Made by a program: the position numbers and the translations under genes. Under the pieces are notes generated by a model that saw only the letters and a list, made by a program, of their open reading frames with translations, had not been told where the DNA came from and did no database searches. A stretch of DNA of 33,039 nt from Gammaproteobacteria bacterium (GTDB taxonomy: Bacteria > Pseudomonadota > Gammaproteobacteria > GCA-001735895): positions 1-33,039 of the forward strand of contig JAAESG010000404.1 of NCBI GenBank assembly GCA_024229615.1, written 5' to 3'. Positions 1 to 7,690 of the stretch are shown piece by piece (position 1 is the first letter of the stretch; every line of letters begins with the position of its first letter).

Positions 1-1
1 C

Positions 2-265
2 CCACCCAAGCAGGGGCTTGAATTTGGCAGTAATGAAACCATCAAACAAGCGGTCATGGTGGGCATGGGTATCGCGGTAATCTCTGCACACACCGTCGCC
101 GCCGAAATCAGGGAAAAACGACTGGTCGCGCTCGACGTCAAGGGTTTACCGATTAATCGCAAGTGGTTTGTCGTCAAGCACGGCCAAAAACGTTTTTTAC
201 CTTCTGCACAGGCACTGTGGAATTTTATCGCCCGTAACGGCAAACATTACCTGCCCCAACCCTGA
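2..265 (+). CDS. LysR-family regulator, C-terminal part (cut by window edge)
   Basis: The reading frame is open from base 2 and ends at a TGA at 263-265, giving the last 87 residues of a protein whose start lies outside the window. The stretch GSNETIKQAVMVGMGIAVIS is typical of the effector-binding domain of LysR-type regulators, especially the CbbR-like branch, where residues after the SNETIK motif line the ligand cleft. It is followed by the usual WFVVKHGQK strand and a final helix (LWNFIARNG). It would act as a cytoplasmic DNA-binding regulator, but its DNA-binding half and its target genes cannot be seen. Family assignment is good; the CbbR-like subtype is a guess from this motif. Confidence 0.85.
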   Translation, partial: PPKQGLEFGSNETIKQAVMVGMGIAVISAHTVAAEIREKRLVALDVKGLPINRKWFVVKHGQKRFLPSAQALWNFIARNGKHYLPQP

Positions 266-622
266 ACTCTTCGAATTCTCCTCAGAAACCGGCGCTGCGA
301 ACGTCGCAATCTTGCAATTGCTCCTCAGTCCACACTAATGCAGTGCATTGCAAAGAAAGCTCCTCAAAATCAGGCATTGATTGCTGGAGGACCGTCGTCA
401 GTGAACGATCCTGACGATCAGAACCGCTACTAGCCCGCACGAACGGTACTAGAATTCCGAATATGGCATACGAAATACAAGCAAAAAAAGGGGGGATTAA
501 CGCGTAATTTACCCCATTTGGGTGATGACTTTCCAACAAACAGTCATTACCCTAGGTTTCGCATACAAATTATGCATCTAAATTCACTCTTGGAAATTAA
601 TAGAGTACGGGGGAGGAATATT
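266..622. other. Intergenic stretch without a convincing gene
   Basis: I see no credible gene in these 357 bases. An 85-codon minus-strand frame (282-539) has no family resemblance and no ribosome-binding site. The heptamer CTCCTCA occurs three times in the same orientation (278, 321, 360), spaced about 40 bases apart. The right end is the leader of the PEP-CTERM-like gene. Confidence 0.5.
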
Positions 623-1342
623 ATGGGAATCCCAAAAATCGTTGCAAAAAGGCTTGTTTTCGCGACCATTTTGCTGAGCCTGTCGTTTGCGGCGCAATCC
701 GCACTGATTCGCGTCTCACAAGAATCCGCCGCAGGTCTCGGAGACTTCGATGACTATGTTCTGGGCTCCATATTCGCCTACGATTCGCTGCTAAGCGCGG
801 TTGACTACTACAACTATGGCGCCATTGCTGCCTCTTTCCAAGATGGTGCGCGGGACGTAACGCTCACTTCGAACAAGTCCCATACCTTCTTCGTCAATGG
901 CCCGGATGGCCTGTCGGCATTTTTCGTGCACGACAAACCGAACGACGGTTTGGGTGGAATGGCTGATATGACGCTCGATCTTGTCGGCGATACCGCAGGC
1001 TTTCTTGTAAGGGATGACCCCAGTGAGGGCATCATAGGCACCGGTAGTGGCCCAAACCATTTCGAGACGGACCACAGGTGGATTGCGTGCTGCACCGACG
1101 GCTTCGTGATCGGGGCACTGGATAACAACTGGTCGCTGTTCGCAGAGTTCGACAGCCGCAGCTGGTCAGACTTCGACGGCTGGTGGGTCTTCGACGGAGC
1201 TACCTCGATTGACCTGACTGGCGACTTCGACAAGCGGGTGCGCTTCGATCTAAACCCCGTCCCGGTTCCCGCGGCAATCTGGTTATTCGGTACCGCACTG
1301 GTGGGCTTTGTTGGTATGTCCAGGCGCAGGAAAATGAGTTAA
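623..1342 (+). CDS. Secreted PEP-CTERM-like protein
   Basis: A 239-residue exported protein of unknown function. I chose the ATG at 623 because GGGGGAGG lies 6 bases upstream and the product then begins with a normal signal peptide (MGIPKIVAKR, hydrophobic core, SFAAQSA). The upstream in-frame start at 518 would bury that signal. The C-terminus has the VPVPAAIWLFGTALVG membrane segment followed by SRRRK, a variant of the PEP-CTERM sorting signal in which VPxPAA replaces VPEP. Such proteins are normally exported, processed by an exosortase and linked to extracellular matrix. No exosortase gene is in the window. The middle part (Asp, Trp, Phe and Gly rich) matches nothing I recognise. The gene is followed closely by a Rho-independent terminator. 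Confidence 0.8.
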   Translation: MGIPKIVAKRLVFATILLSLSFAAQSALIRVSQESAAGLGDFDDYVLGSIFAYDSLLSAVDYYNYGAIAASFQDGARDVTLTSNKSHTFFVNGPDGLSAFFVHDKPNDGLGGMADMTLDLVGDTAGFLVRDDPSEGIIGTGSGPNHFETDHRWIACCTDGFVIGALDNNWSLFAEFDSRSWSDFDGWWVFDGATSIDLTGDFDKRVRFDLNPVPVPAAIWLFGTALVGFVGMSRRRKMS

Positions 1343-1365
1343 CCCTCAGTCCTCGCTTTTATTTG

Positions 1366-1393
1366 AAACCCCGCCGTCGTGCGGGGTTTTTTT
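1366..1393 (+). terminator. Rho-independent terminator of the PEP-CTERM-like gene
   Basis: AAACCCCGC (1366-1374) pairs perfectly with GCGGGGTTT (1381-1389) around a 6-base loop, and the T-run extends to 1393. It lies 23 bases after the stop codon. Confidence 0.9.
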
Positions 1394-1567
1394 ATGTCTA
1401 CCCACTATCGACACCTGACTGATCATCGGCTCCCTACCCCAACCTATTGCGACCCTGCCTGCCTGAACAGCAATGTAACTCGCACTCCCGAAACGGCGGT
1501 TCGAGGTTACGCAACACTTCCAATATGGCCGGCAACTCGTCTATTCGGAATTATCCGTGGCTTGCCG

Positions 1568-4500
1568 TTAATATTTCAACGCATAGTAGACCACCGGTAT
1601 CACCACCAGGGTCAGCAGAGTCGATATCAGAATGCCGAAGATCAGGGTGATTGCCAGACCGTTGAAGATCGGGTCGTCCAGAATAAAGAAGGCTCCCATG
1701 ATAGCCGCCAGCGCGGTCAGCGTTATCGGGCGCGCACGCACTACCGCGGCCTGAATCACGGCTTCCTTGAAGGGAACTTCGTCAGCCGCTTGCTCATTAA
1801 TAAAATCGACCAGCAAGATCGAATTGCGCACGATAATACCGGCGAGCGCGATCATGCCGATCATCGATGTCGCGGTAAACTGGGCACCGAACAGTGCGTG
1901 GCCCGGCAATACACCTATCACGGTCAGTGGTATCGGTGCCATGATAACCAGTGGTACCGAATAGGACCTGAACTGCGCTACCACCAGCAGGTAAATCATC
2001 AACAACCCGACTGAGTACGCGAGCCCCATATCGCGGAAGGTTTCGTAGGTTATCTGCCATTCACCATCCCACTTGAGGCTATATTGATAGGGATTGTCGG
2101 GTTGACTGATCATATATTGCTCGATGGGTTTATCCAGCAAGGGTGAAACTAGTTCAGACTTAAGCTTCGCCAGCATTTCGAACATGCCGTATAACGGGCT
2201 ATCCAGTTCACCGGCCATATCGGCGGTAATGAACACCACCGGCAACAGGTCTTTGTGATAAATGCTACTTTCGTTACCGGTTTTCCGTAATGTGACGACC
2301 TCAGACAGCGGCACCAGCCCGCGACTGGCGGAACGCAGCTTGAGCGACAGAATACGGGTGATTTCAGCCTTGTCGCCCTCGCTCAACTCGAGTCTTAATG
2401 GAATCGGATACTTCAGGTTATCGCGATGCAGGTAGCCGATATCCTCGCCACCGACCAAAGTCGCAATCGCATTGGCGATACTGGCCTGATTCAAACCGAG
2501 GCGCGTCGCCTTTTCCCGATCGATTGTAAATACCCAACGCTCGGATTCGGATTCACTGCTGTCGTCGATATCGACAATTCCGGGGGTCAGTTGAAACACT
2601 TTACGCAGATCCCGCGCCACCTGCATCTGACCGTTGTAGTCGATTCCGTAAATCTCCGCAACCAACGGTGCCTGCACTGGAGGCCCGGGTGGCACTTCGA
2701 CAATCTTAACGTTTGCGCCATATTTGCGACCAATGCGCTGCAACGGCTCGCGTAGCGACAAAGCGATCTCATGGCTTTTCCGATCACGCTCCGATTTATG
2801 GCGCAGATTGACCTGGATATCAGACAGGTTGGAAGCGGCGCGCAAATAGTACTGACGCACAAGTCCATTGAAATTAATCGGCGCCGCCGTGCCGATATAA
2901 CCCTGGTAATCGGTCACTTCGGGCACTCCCGCAATCATCTCGCCGAGCTCGGCGATGACGCGTGCATTCTGTTCGAGGCTGCCGCCTTCAGGCATATCAA
3001 CAACGACCTGGATCTCGGATTTATTATCAAACGGCAACATTTTCAGAACCACCAGTTTAAATCCCACCAGGCTCAACGAACCCAGGATCAGGACAACGAT
3101 CGCCAGCAGTAGTAACCAACGATTGCGCCGCCCCTTTCGATCGTCGAGCAACGGTTCGAAGGCGCGCTTGAAGAATGGGTAAAGGATCTGAGCAGCTGAC
3201 GAGTCTGCGGCCTGTGCATGCTGTTTGGGTGACAGCATCTTAAGGCTGAGCCAGGGTGTCACGATGAACGCCACCGCCAGCGAAATCAGCATACCGATGC
3301 TCGCGTTGACCGGGATTGGGCTCATGTAAGGCCCCATCAAACCGCTTACGAATGCCATGGGCAAGAGCGCCGCAACCACCGCAAAAGTCGCCAGTATCGT
3401 CGGTCCCCCAACTTCATCGACGGCACGCGGTATCGCCTCCACCAAACTTGAATTGCCGGATTGCATGTGGCGATGGATATTCTCAACCACGACAATTGCA
3501 TCATCGACCAGGATCCCGATTGAAAAAATCAACGCGAAAAGCGACACACGATTCAATGTAAATCCCCAGGCCCAGGATGCAAACAGAGTCAACGCCAGCG
3601 TGACCACAATCGCGACACCGACGATTACCGCTTCGCGCAGGCCCAGGGCAAACACGACCAGTAAAACCACGACCGCGGTTGCGAACACCAGCTTCTGGAT
3701 CAGGGTCAGGGCTTTTTCATTAGCGGTCGCGCCATAGTTGCGAGTCACCGTAATTTCGACGCCTTGCGGGATCACGATCCCGCGAAGCTGATCGATGCGA
3801 CCAATGACCTGATCCGCCACCTGGATCGCATTGCTACCGGGCTTCTTCGCAATCGCCAGTGTAACCGCTGGATACTGACCTCGCGCGCTGATCCCCTTAT
3901 CAGCGGCCGCGGGACCGGTTCCAAACCAGACCAGCTGATCGGCCTGCGACGGCCTGGTTTCAATCACGGCGATATCGCCCAGCGATACTGGTACGCCATC
4001 AGATAAGCCGACAATCAGGCTCTCGATTTCGGCGGTTTCGCTTAAAAAAGTACCGGACTGCAGTGTAATTTCACGATTATCACGCACCAGGCTGCCGGCG
4101 CTGCGCGACTGATTAGCAGCGATAATGCCCGCCTTGACCTGGTCCAGGTCGATATTAAATCCGGCAAGTTTAACCGGGTCCAACAGAATTCTGACTGCCT
4201 GCCCGGTGCCCCCGAGGGAGTAGATATCCCGTGTGCCGGCTACCCGCTTCAACTCTGCTTCGAGCGAATGCGCGACCTGCAGCAGATCAACCCCACTACG
4301 TGCTGGATCCTCGCTCCACAGGGTCAGGGCCACGATGGGTACATCATCGATACCACGCGGTTTGATGATTGGCTGACCCACACCCATATTTTGCGGCAAC
4401 CAGTCGGCGTTGGAAAAGACCTTGTTATACAGCCGCACAATCGCCTGTGCACGATCTTCACCGACCTCGAATTGAACCGTCATGATAGCGAGCCCCGGTT

Positions 4501-4774
4501 TCGAAACCGAGTAAACATGCTCGATACCGACAATCTCCGACAATACCTGCTCGGCGGGTGTGCTGACCACCTGCTCCACTTCGTAGGCCGTCGCGCCGGG
4601 AAATGGGACAAACACATTGGCAAACGTGACGTTGATCTGCGGTTCTTCCTCGCGCGGTGTAATCAGCACCGCAAAAATCCCCAGCAAGATTCCAATCAAC
4701 GCCAGTAGCGGCGTAATCTCCGATTGCAGGAAGGTCTTCGCCACCCACCCGGACGGACCGAGAGGCCGACTCAT
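1568..4774 (-). CDS. RND-family efflux transporter, inner-membrane subunit
   Basis: A 1068-residue proton-driven exporter of the AcrB/MdtB type, which would form the inner-membrane trimer of a tripartite pump. Visible features are the first membrane helix (about residues 22-39), the porter-domain entry FPGATAYEVEQVV, the TM4 proton-relay motif GILVDDAIVVVENIHRH with paired Asp, and the TM10 motif GIIVRNSILLVDF. In TM10 an Arg stands where AcrB has the relay Lys. Length is normal (AcrB 1049). Its ATG overlaps the stop of the upstream adaptor gene as ATGA (4771-4774), so the two are translationally coupled. Substrate is unknown; the sequence looks like a hydrophobe/amphiphile exporter of environmental bacteria rather than a CzcA/CusA metal pump, since the metal-pump TM4 signature is absent. 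Confidence 0.93.
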   Translation of the reverse strand: MSRPLGPSGWVAKTFLQSEITPLLALIGILLGIFAVLITPREEEPQINVTFANVFVPFPGATAYEVEQVVSTPAEQVLSEIVGIEHVYSVSKPGLAIMTVQFEVGEDRAQAIVRLYNKVFSNADWLPQNMGVGQPIIKPRGIDDVPIVALTLWSEDPARSGVDLLQVAHSLEAELKRVAGTRDIYSLGGTGQAVRILLDPVKLAGFNIDLDQVKAGIIAANQSRSAGSLVRDNREITLQSGTFLSETAEIESLIVGLSDGVPVSLGDIAVIETRPSQADQLVWFGTGPAAADKGISARGQYPAVTLAIAKKPGSNAIQVADQVIGRIDQLRGIVIPQGVEITVTRNYGATANEKALTLIQKLVFATAVVVLLVVFALGLREAVIVGVAIVVTLALTLFASWAWGFTLNRVSLFALIFSIGILVDDAIVVVENIHRHMQSGNSSLVEAIPRAVDEVGGPTILATFAVVAALLPMAFVSGLMGPYMSPIPVNASIGMLISLAVAFIVTPWLSLKMLSPKQHAQAADSSAAQILYPFFKRAFEPLLDDRKGRRNRWLLLLAIVVLILGSLSLVGFKLVVLKMLPFDNKSEIQVVVDMPEGGSLEQNARVIAELGEMIAGVPEVTDYQGYIGTAAPINFNGLVRQYYLRAASNLSDIQVNLRHKSERDRKSHEIALSLREPLQRIGRKYGANVKIVEVPPGPPVQAPLVAEIYGIDYNGQMQVARDLRKVFQLTPGIVDIDDSSESESERWVFTIDREKATRLGLNQASIANAIATLVGGEDIGYLHRDNLKYPIPLRLELSEGDKAEITRILSLKLRSASRGLVPLSEVVTLRKTGNESSIYHKDLLPVVFITADMAGELDSPLYGMFEMLAKLKSELVSPLLDKPIEQYMISQPDNPYQYSLKWDGEWQITYETFRDMGLAYSVGLLMIYLLVVAQFRSYSVPLVIMAPIPLTVIGVLPGHALFGAQFTATSMIGMIALAGIIVRNSILLVDFINEQAADEVPFKEAVIQAAVVRARPITLTALAAIMGAFFILDDPIFNGLAITLIFGILISTLLTLVVIPVVYYALKY

Positions 4775-5811
4775 AAACCGCTATCCAGCTGACGTTTATG
4801 CTCGATCCCGGCACGTACCGGGTCAAGTGCAACGCTTTCACCGGCATCGAGTCCGGCCAGAATTTCAACCTGCTCGCCAAATAGATTGCCGGGTCGCACC
4901 TGTCTGAGTGAAAGTTGACCCGCGTCATCGAGCACGTAAACCGCGTTAACCTCCGTACGCGATACCAGCGACTTTTGCGGTAACAAAATGCGTTCGGTGC
5001 TACCGATGGTCAAAGCCACCTTAACCAGCATGCCCGGATACAGGTCGTTTTTCATCTCAGGTAAATCCAGACGCACGGGAAAACTGTGATTTCGCGGGTT
5101 TGCGAACGGATGGATCGTAATCTTGCCCACTTCGAGCGAACGTCCGTCTTCGAGCAAAACCACACGAGCGCTACGGTGGGTACGTAACCCGGAAATAATC
5201 GACTGCGGTACATACGCACTGACTCGCAACTGTCCTAGCGCATATCCGGTCATAATAGGCTGACCCGGGCTGGTCGTTTCACCGGGTTCGACATGCCTTT
5301 CTACCACCACGCCGCTGTAAGGCGCACGGACCACGGTATAACCCAGCTGCTCCTCCGCCTGAGCCAGATTGGCAAGGCTGGAGGACTTTCGAGCCTGTGC
5401 CGCCTTCAGATTGGCCCTGGTCTTATCGAATACCGCCTGGGATATCAGCTTTTTACTGCGTAAGTCTTCGTTGCGCCTGAATTCCAGTTGCATATCCTGC
5501 AGGTTTGCATCTGCTTCATCTAGTGCAGCGAGGGCCCTTTTCTGCTGCGCGACATACTCCTGATCGCGTATTTTCAGCACGATTTCTCCCCGCTCGACGA
5601 AATCGTCGATATCGAAATTCACCATTTCGATCTTGCCGGCTACTTCGGCTGATATTGTGGCCTGCTGACGCGCTTCGACAACGCCGTCCAGGTGATACTC
5701 GAGCGGCATCTTCACCCATTGCAAAGTGACAGATTGAAGCGGGCCGGCTGCATTTGCAGAAATCGCTATCAAGCCGGAACCGATGGCCAAGAATTTAATC
5801 AAAGACTGCAT
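4771..5811 (-). CDS. Periplasmic adaptor subunit (MFP/HlyD family) of the RND pump
   Basis: A 346-residue membrane-fusion protein that would bridge the RND transporter and an outer-membrane channel. Order of parts: signal peptide ending ISANAA (about 1-22), first lipoyl/barrel half (GVVEARQQATISAEVAGKIE), a coiled-coil hairpin of about 90 residues rich in Ala, Leu, Glu and Arg, second lipoyl half (VVRAPYSGVVVERHVEPGE) and beta-barrel domain. I chose the ATG at 5811 because GGAG lies 7 bases upstream and the signal peptide starts there; the in-frame ATG at 5847 lacks this. The stop codon overlaps the start of the RND gene. A perfect dyad overlaps the likely promoter upstream. Confidence 0.92.
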   Translation of the reverse strand: MQSLIKFLAIGSGLIAISANAAGPLQSVTLQWVKMPLEYHLDGVVEARQQATISAEVAGKIEMVNFDIDDFVERGEIVLKIRDQEYVAQQKRALAALDEADANLQDMQLEFRRNEDLRSKKLISQAVFDKTRANLKAAQARKSSSLANLAQAEEQLGYTVVRAPYSGVVVERHVEPGETTSPGQPIMTGYALGQLRVSAYVPQSIISGLRTHRSARVVLLEDGRSLEVGKITIHPFANPRNHSFPVRLDLPEMKNDLYPGMLVKVALTIGSTERILLPQKSLVSRTEVNAVYVLDDAGQLSLRQVRPGNLFGEQVEILAGLDAGESVALDPVRAGIEHKRQLDSGL

Positions 5812-5853
5812 AATATGACTCCAGATTGATTGCGGTGGATAATTCAAAATGCT

Positions 5854-5875
5854 TATATTAGTATTTTCTAATATA
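5854..5875 (-). promoter_or_regulatory. Dyad operator in the promoter of the adaptor-RND operon
   Basis: TATATTAG (5854-5861) and CTAATATA (5868-5875) form a perfect 8-bp inverted repeat with a 6-base spacer. On the minus strand the dyad sits between a -35-like TTGAAT and a -10-like TATAAG separated by 19 bases, and its right arm overlaps the -10. A bound regulator would control access of RNA polymerase. The long 19-base spacing resembles MerR-type promoters, while the AT-rich dyad would also suit an ArsR/SmtB-type repressor. No gene for either is in the window. A near copy lies at 6943-6964. Confidence 0.7.
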
Positions 5876-5941
5876 GATTCAATACTACCATAGAGGTATT
5901 ATCCAGCGTTGTAAGGACCTGCCTCTTGATGACGGACACAA

Positions 5942-6403
5942 ATGCAGGCTATCGCCGCGGCTTTAAAGATTTTATTCCTCGTGCTTTTCGCTTTGACGTC
6001 GGTGACAGCAATTGCATCGAATCGACTCGCAAATCATCCTTCCCATTACCTCGAAATGCATTCCGAAGACCCGGTAGACTGATGTCCCTGGCAAGCCGAC
6101 ATTTTTGACGATGCCAGAAAACACAACCGACTGGTATTCGTATCGTTAGGCTATTTCTCCTGCCACTGGTGCCATGTCATGCACCGAGAGACTTACCAGA
6201 ACGATAAAGTTGCGATGATCCTGAACCAGAATTTTATCGCGGTCAAAGTCGATCACGAGCTCGATCCCGATCTGGTATTTTTCTCGCCGATGACACTGTG
6301 GCTTGAAGTGGCACTCAAAATACCAAACCTGGATCCAACTGTCCGTGGTGATGCCACCACAATGTTGCAACGAGCCAGCCGTGAAATGCTCAACACACCT
6401 TAA
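5942..6403 (+). pseudogene. Broken YyaL/DUF255-type thioredoxin-domain gene
   Basis: From the ATG at 5942 the frame gives a signal peptide, then ASNRLANHPSHYLEMHSEDP and VD, and a TGA at 6080-6082 exactly where the family has Trp (PVDW). The same frame continues with the family's thioredoxin site FSCHWCHVMHRETY and FIAVKVDHELDPD. Homology stops there. Full-length relatives (YyaL/SSP411 family) run on for several hundred residues with a glycoside-hydrolase-like barrel, but here about 45 unrelated codons lead to a TAA at 6401-6403. So this is an N-terminal remnant with one nonsense change and a large 3' deletion. Residual translation from 6179 could give only a 74-residue piece. Confidence 0.75.
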
Positions 6404-6448
6404 TCTTTACAGCAGCTTCTTCATCATGCTGCGATTCGAACACGCCGG

Positions 6449-6473
6449 CTAGTACTCCTTCAAGGAGTACTAG
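6449..6473. repeat. Perfect 12-bp inverted repeat with one central base
   Basis: CTAGTACTCCTT (6449-6460) and AAGGAGTACTAG (6462-6473) are exact reverse complements separated only by C6461. It lies in gene debris between two remnants. There is no T-run, so it is not an ordinary terminator. It could be a dimer-binding site or the scar of a mobile element. Confidence 0.8.
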
Positions 6474-6518
6474 GTGGAATTCGAATTCGGGTAGGCCCTA
6501 CAGCAGGCATACGAAAGC

Positions 6519-6830
6519 GTGATTCACGAAATCGTGTTCAATCCGGCGTATCCGCTGGCCGAATCGCACTACCAGGAGCCGGGCTGGGACAATTGCAGAC
6601 TGAACAACGTCAACCAGCATTTCATTACCGCAATTCTCGGTTCAAAGCCTATCGGTGAATTTGCCAGGTGCCAACCCTATCTGGATTTGATCACTCCGAT
6701 CTCAAATGATTCGCCTCGTACCGAGAAGACCGATCCCAAATACTGTAAGGGCTTCACCAACTGGCCTGCGATCGGCATGGAGTTCCACCTCCTGGACCCT
6801 CGCAAATATCCGACTACCCCCTCCTCATGA
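6519..6830 (+). pseudogene. C-terminal remnant of a dienelactone-hydrolase-like alpha/beta hydrolase
   Basis: The frame from 6519 to the TGA at 6828-6830 contains NVNQHFITAILG, QPYLDLITP and KYCKGFTNWPAIGMEFHLL. These match the pattern near the C-terminus of predicted dienelactone hydrolases (N-x-x-N-Q-H-F-x-T-A-F-L, YLDL, YWKGF-x-N-x-x-A-x-G-L). The nucleophile elbow and the N-terminal two thirds are missing, an in-frame TAG lies a few codons upstream, and there is no ribosome-binding site for the GTG at 6519. I read it as a non-functional 3' fragment. Identification rests on motif memory only. Confidence 0.5.
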
Positions 6831-6942
6831 TCTATATTGCAGATTTTGTAAACAGTACAGCCACATAACGACCCGACATACGCATGTGGTTAGGAGGGTA
6901 TATATCCGATAACCCCACAATCTATCCCAGAATAGTTATTCG

Positions 6943-6964
6943 TATATTAGCTTTTACTAATACA
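6943..6964 (+). promoter_or_regulatory. Second copy of the dyad operator, upstream of the repeat protein
   Basis: TATATTAG (6943-6950), six spacer bases and CTAATACA (6957-6964) match the site at 5854-5875 at 15 of 16 arm positions. The right arm runs into TACAAT (6961-6966), a good -10 hexamer, just as the first copy runs into TATAAG. No strong -35 is visible (TTATTC at 6936 at best). The repeat-protein start codon is at 6995. Shared sequence, spacing and placement indicate the same regulator. Confidence 0.7.
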
Positions 6965-6994
6965 ATGGCGTTTCAATTTCAGGGGGATCAAACC

Positions 6995-7615
6995 ATGATC
7001 AAAAAAGTTTTTCTAACATTCGTACTTGTTTTGGGCCTGGGCAGCGGTACCGCCTTCGCCACCGAAGCGCCGGCTACCAGCACCGTTCAACCAGCCGAAG
7101 CAATTAACCCGATGGCCTGGATGGGCATGATGAACGCAGGTGTTCCTAATGCTCAGCAGATGAACCTGGCACGTCCGGAGGGTTACCAGGCATTCATGAA
7201 CCCGATGAACTATGGCCAATTCATGAACCCGGCTACTTACGGGCAGTTCATGACGCCACAGTTTTACATGCAATTTGCGGATCCAAACAACATGATGGCA
7301 TGGATGAATCCGGCCGCTTACAGCGCCTATATGAATCCTGCCAGTTACATGCAGATGATGAATCCGATGGGCTACATGCAGTTCATGAATCCCAATACTT
7401 ACATGCAAGCTATGAACCCGGCCAATTACCAGGTATACATGAATCCAAATACCTACATGTCGTGGATGAATCCGAATGCCTACGTCCCGGGCGCTGCTAC
7501 CGCGAGTTATGCAAACCCCAACGCAGATTTCAACTTCTTTGACCCGAATGCATGGACCAACATGATGGCACCACAGGTTCAGGCTCCCGCACAACCCGAG
7601 GCACCGGCTCAGTAG
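6995..7615 (+). CDS. Exported protein of eleven tandem nonapeptide repeats ([FYW]MNPxxYxx)
   Basis: A 206-residue exported protein. The ATG at 6995 has AGGGGGA 7 bases upstream and gives a clean signal peptide (MIKKVFLTFVLVLGLG, cleavage after AFA near residue 22). Residues 67-165 are eleven gap-free repeats of nine residues with consensus aromatic-Met-Asn-Pro-x-x-Tyr-x-x, for example FMNPATYGQ, YMNPASYMQ and FMNPNTYMQ. The third and fourth units diverge (FMTPQFYMQ, FADPNNMMA). A Met-rich lead-in (NPMAWMGMMN) precedes them and a Pro/Ala/Gln-rich tail (about 193-206) follows. The protein has no Cys. I do not recognise the family. Regular Met and Tyr spacing would fit Cu(I) or hydrophobic-ligand binding, or a self-assembling fibre or coat, but this is speculation. 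It shares an operator with the RND operon and lies upstream of the CPFC thioredoxin-fold gene. Confidence 0.85.
   Translation: MIKKVFLTFVLVLGLGSGTAFATEAPATSTVQPAEAINPMAWMGMMNAGVPNAQQMNLARPEGYQAFMNPMNYGQFMNPATYGQFMTPQFYMQFADPNNMMAWMNPAAYSAYMNPASYMQMMNPMGYMQFMNPNTYMQAMNPANYQVYMNPNTYMSWMNPNAYVPGAATASYANPNADFNFFDPNAWTNMMAPQVQAPAQPEAPAQ
7193..7489 (+). repeat. 27-bp coding tandem repeat array (11 units)
   Basis: These bases encode the eleven nonapeptide units of the repeat protein, with no gap in phase. Units differ in sequence at DNA level (codons for Asn, Pro and Tyr vary), so the array is old or selected at protein level rather than a recent slippage product. The antisense strand is also open for 193 codons, which is a by-product of the repeat. 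Confidence 0.85.
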
Positions 7616-7690
7616 TCATAACTAAATGATTGAATTGTGAACGCGAAAATGGGAAGCTCGGATGCCTGATTCAAAGAAATTTTTTTGACG

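Noticed and set aside
278-366. Three CTCCTCA heptamers as a CRISPR-like or iteron array
   Set aside because: The repeats are too short and too few, and the spacing differs (43 and 39 bases).
1379-2014. 211-codon plus-strand frame over the terminator and RND 3' end
   Set aside because: It is mostly antisense to the RND gene, starts inside the terminator hairpin and has biased composition.
6080-6082. In-frame TGA in the YyaL-like frame as selenocysteine
   Set aside because: It falls on a conserved Trp, not on the Cys pair, and the gene is truncated anyway; a nonsense change is simpler.
7013-7594. 193-codon minus-strand frame with regular His/Ile pattern
   Set aside because: It is the antisense of the nonapeptide repeat array and has no start signals.
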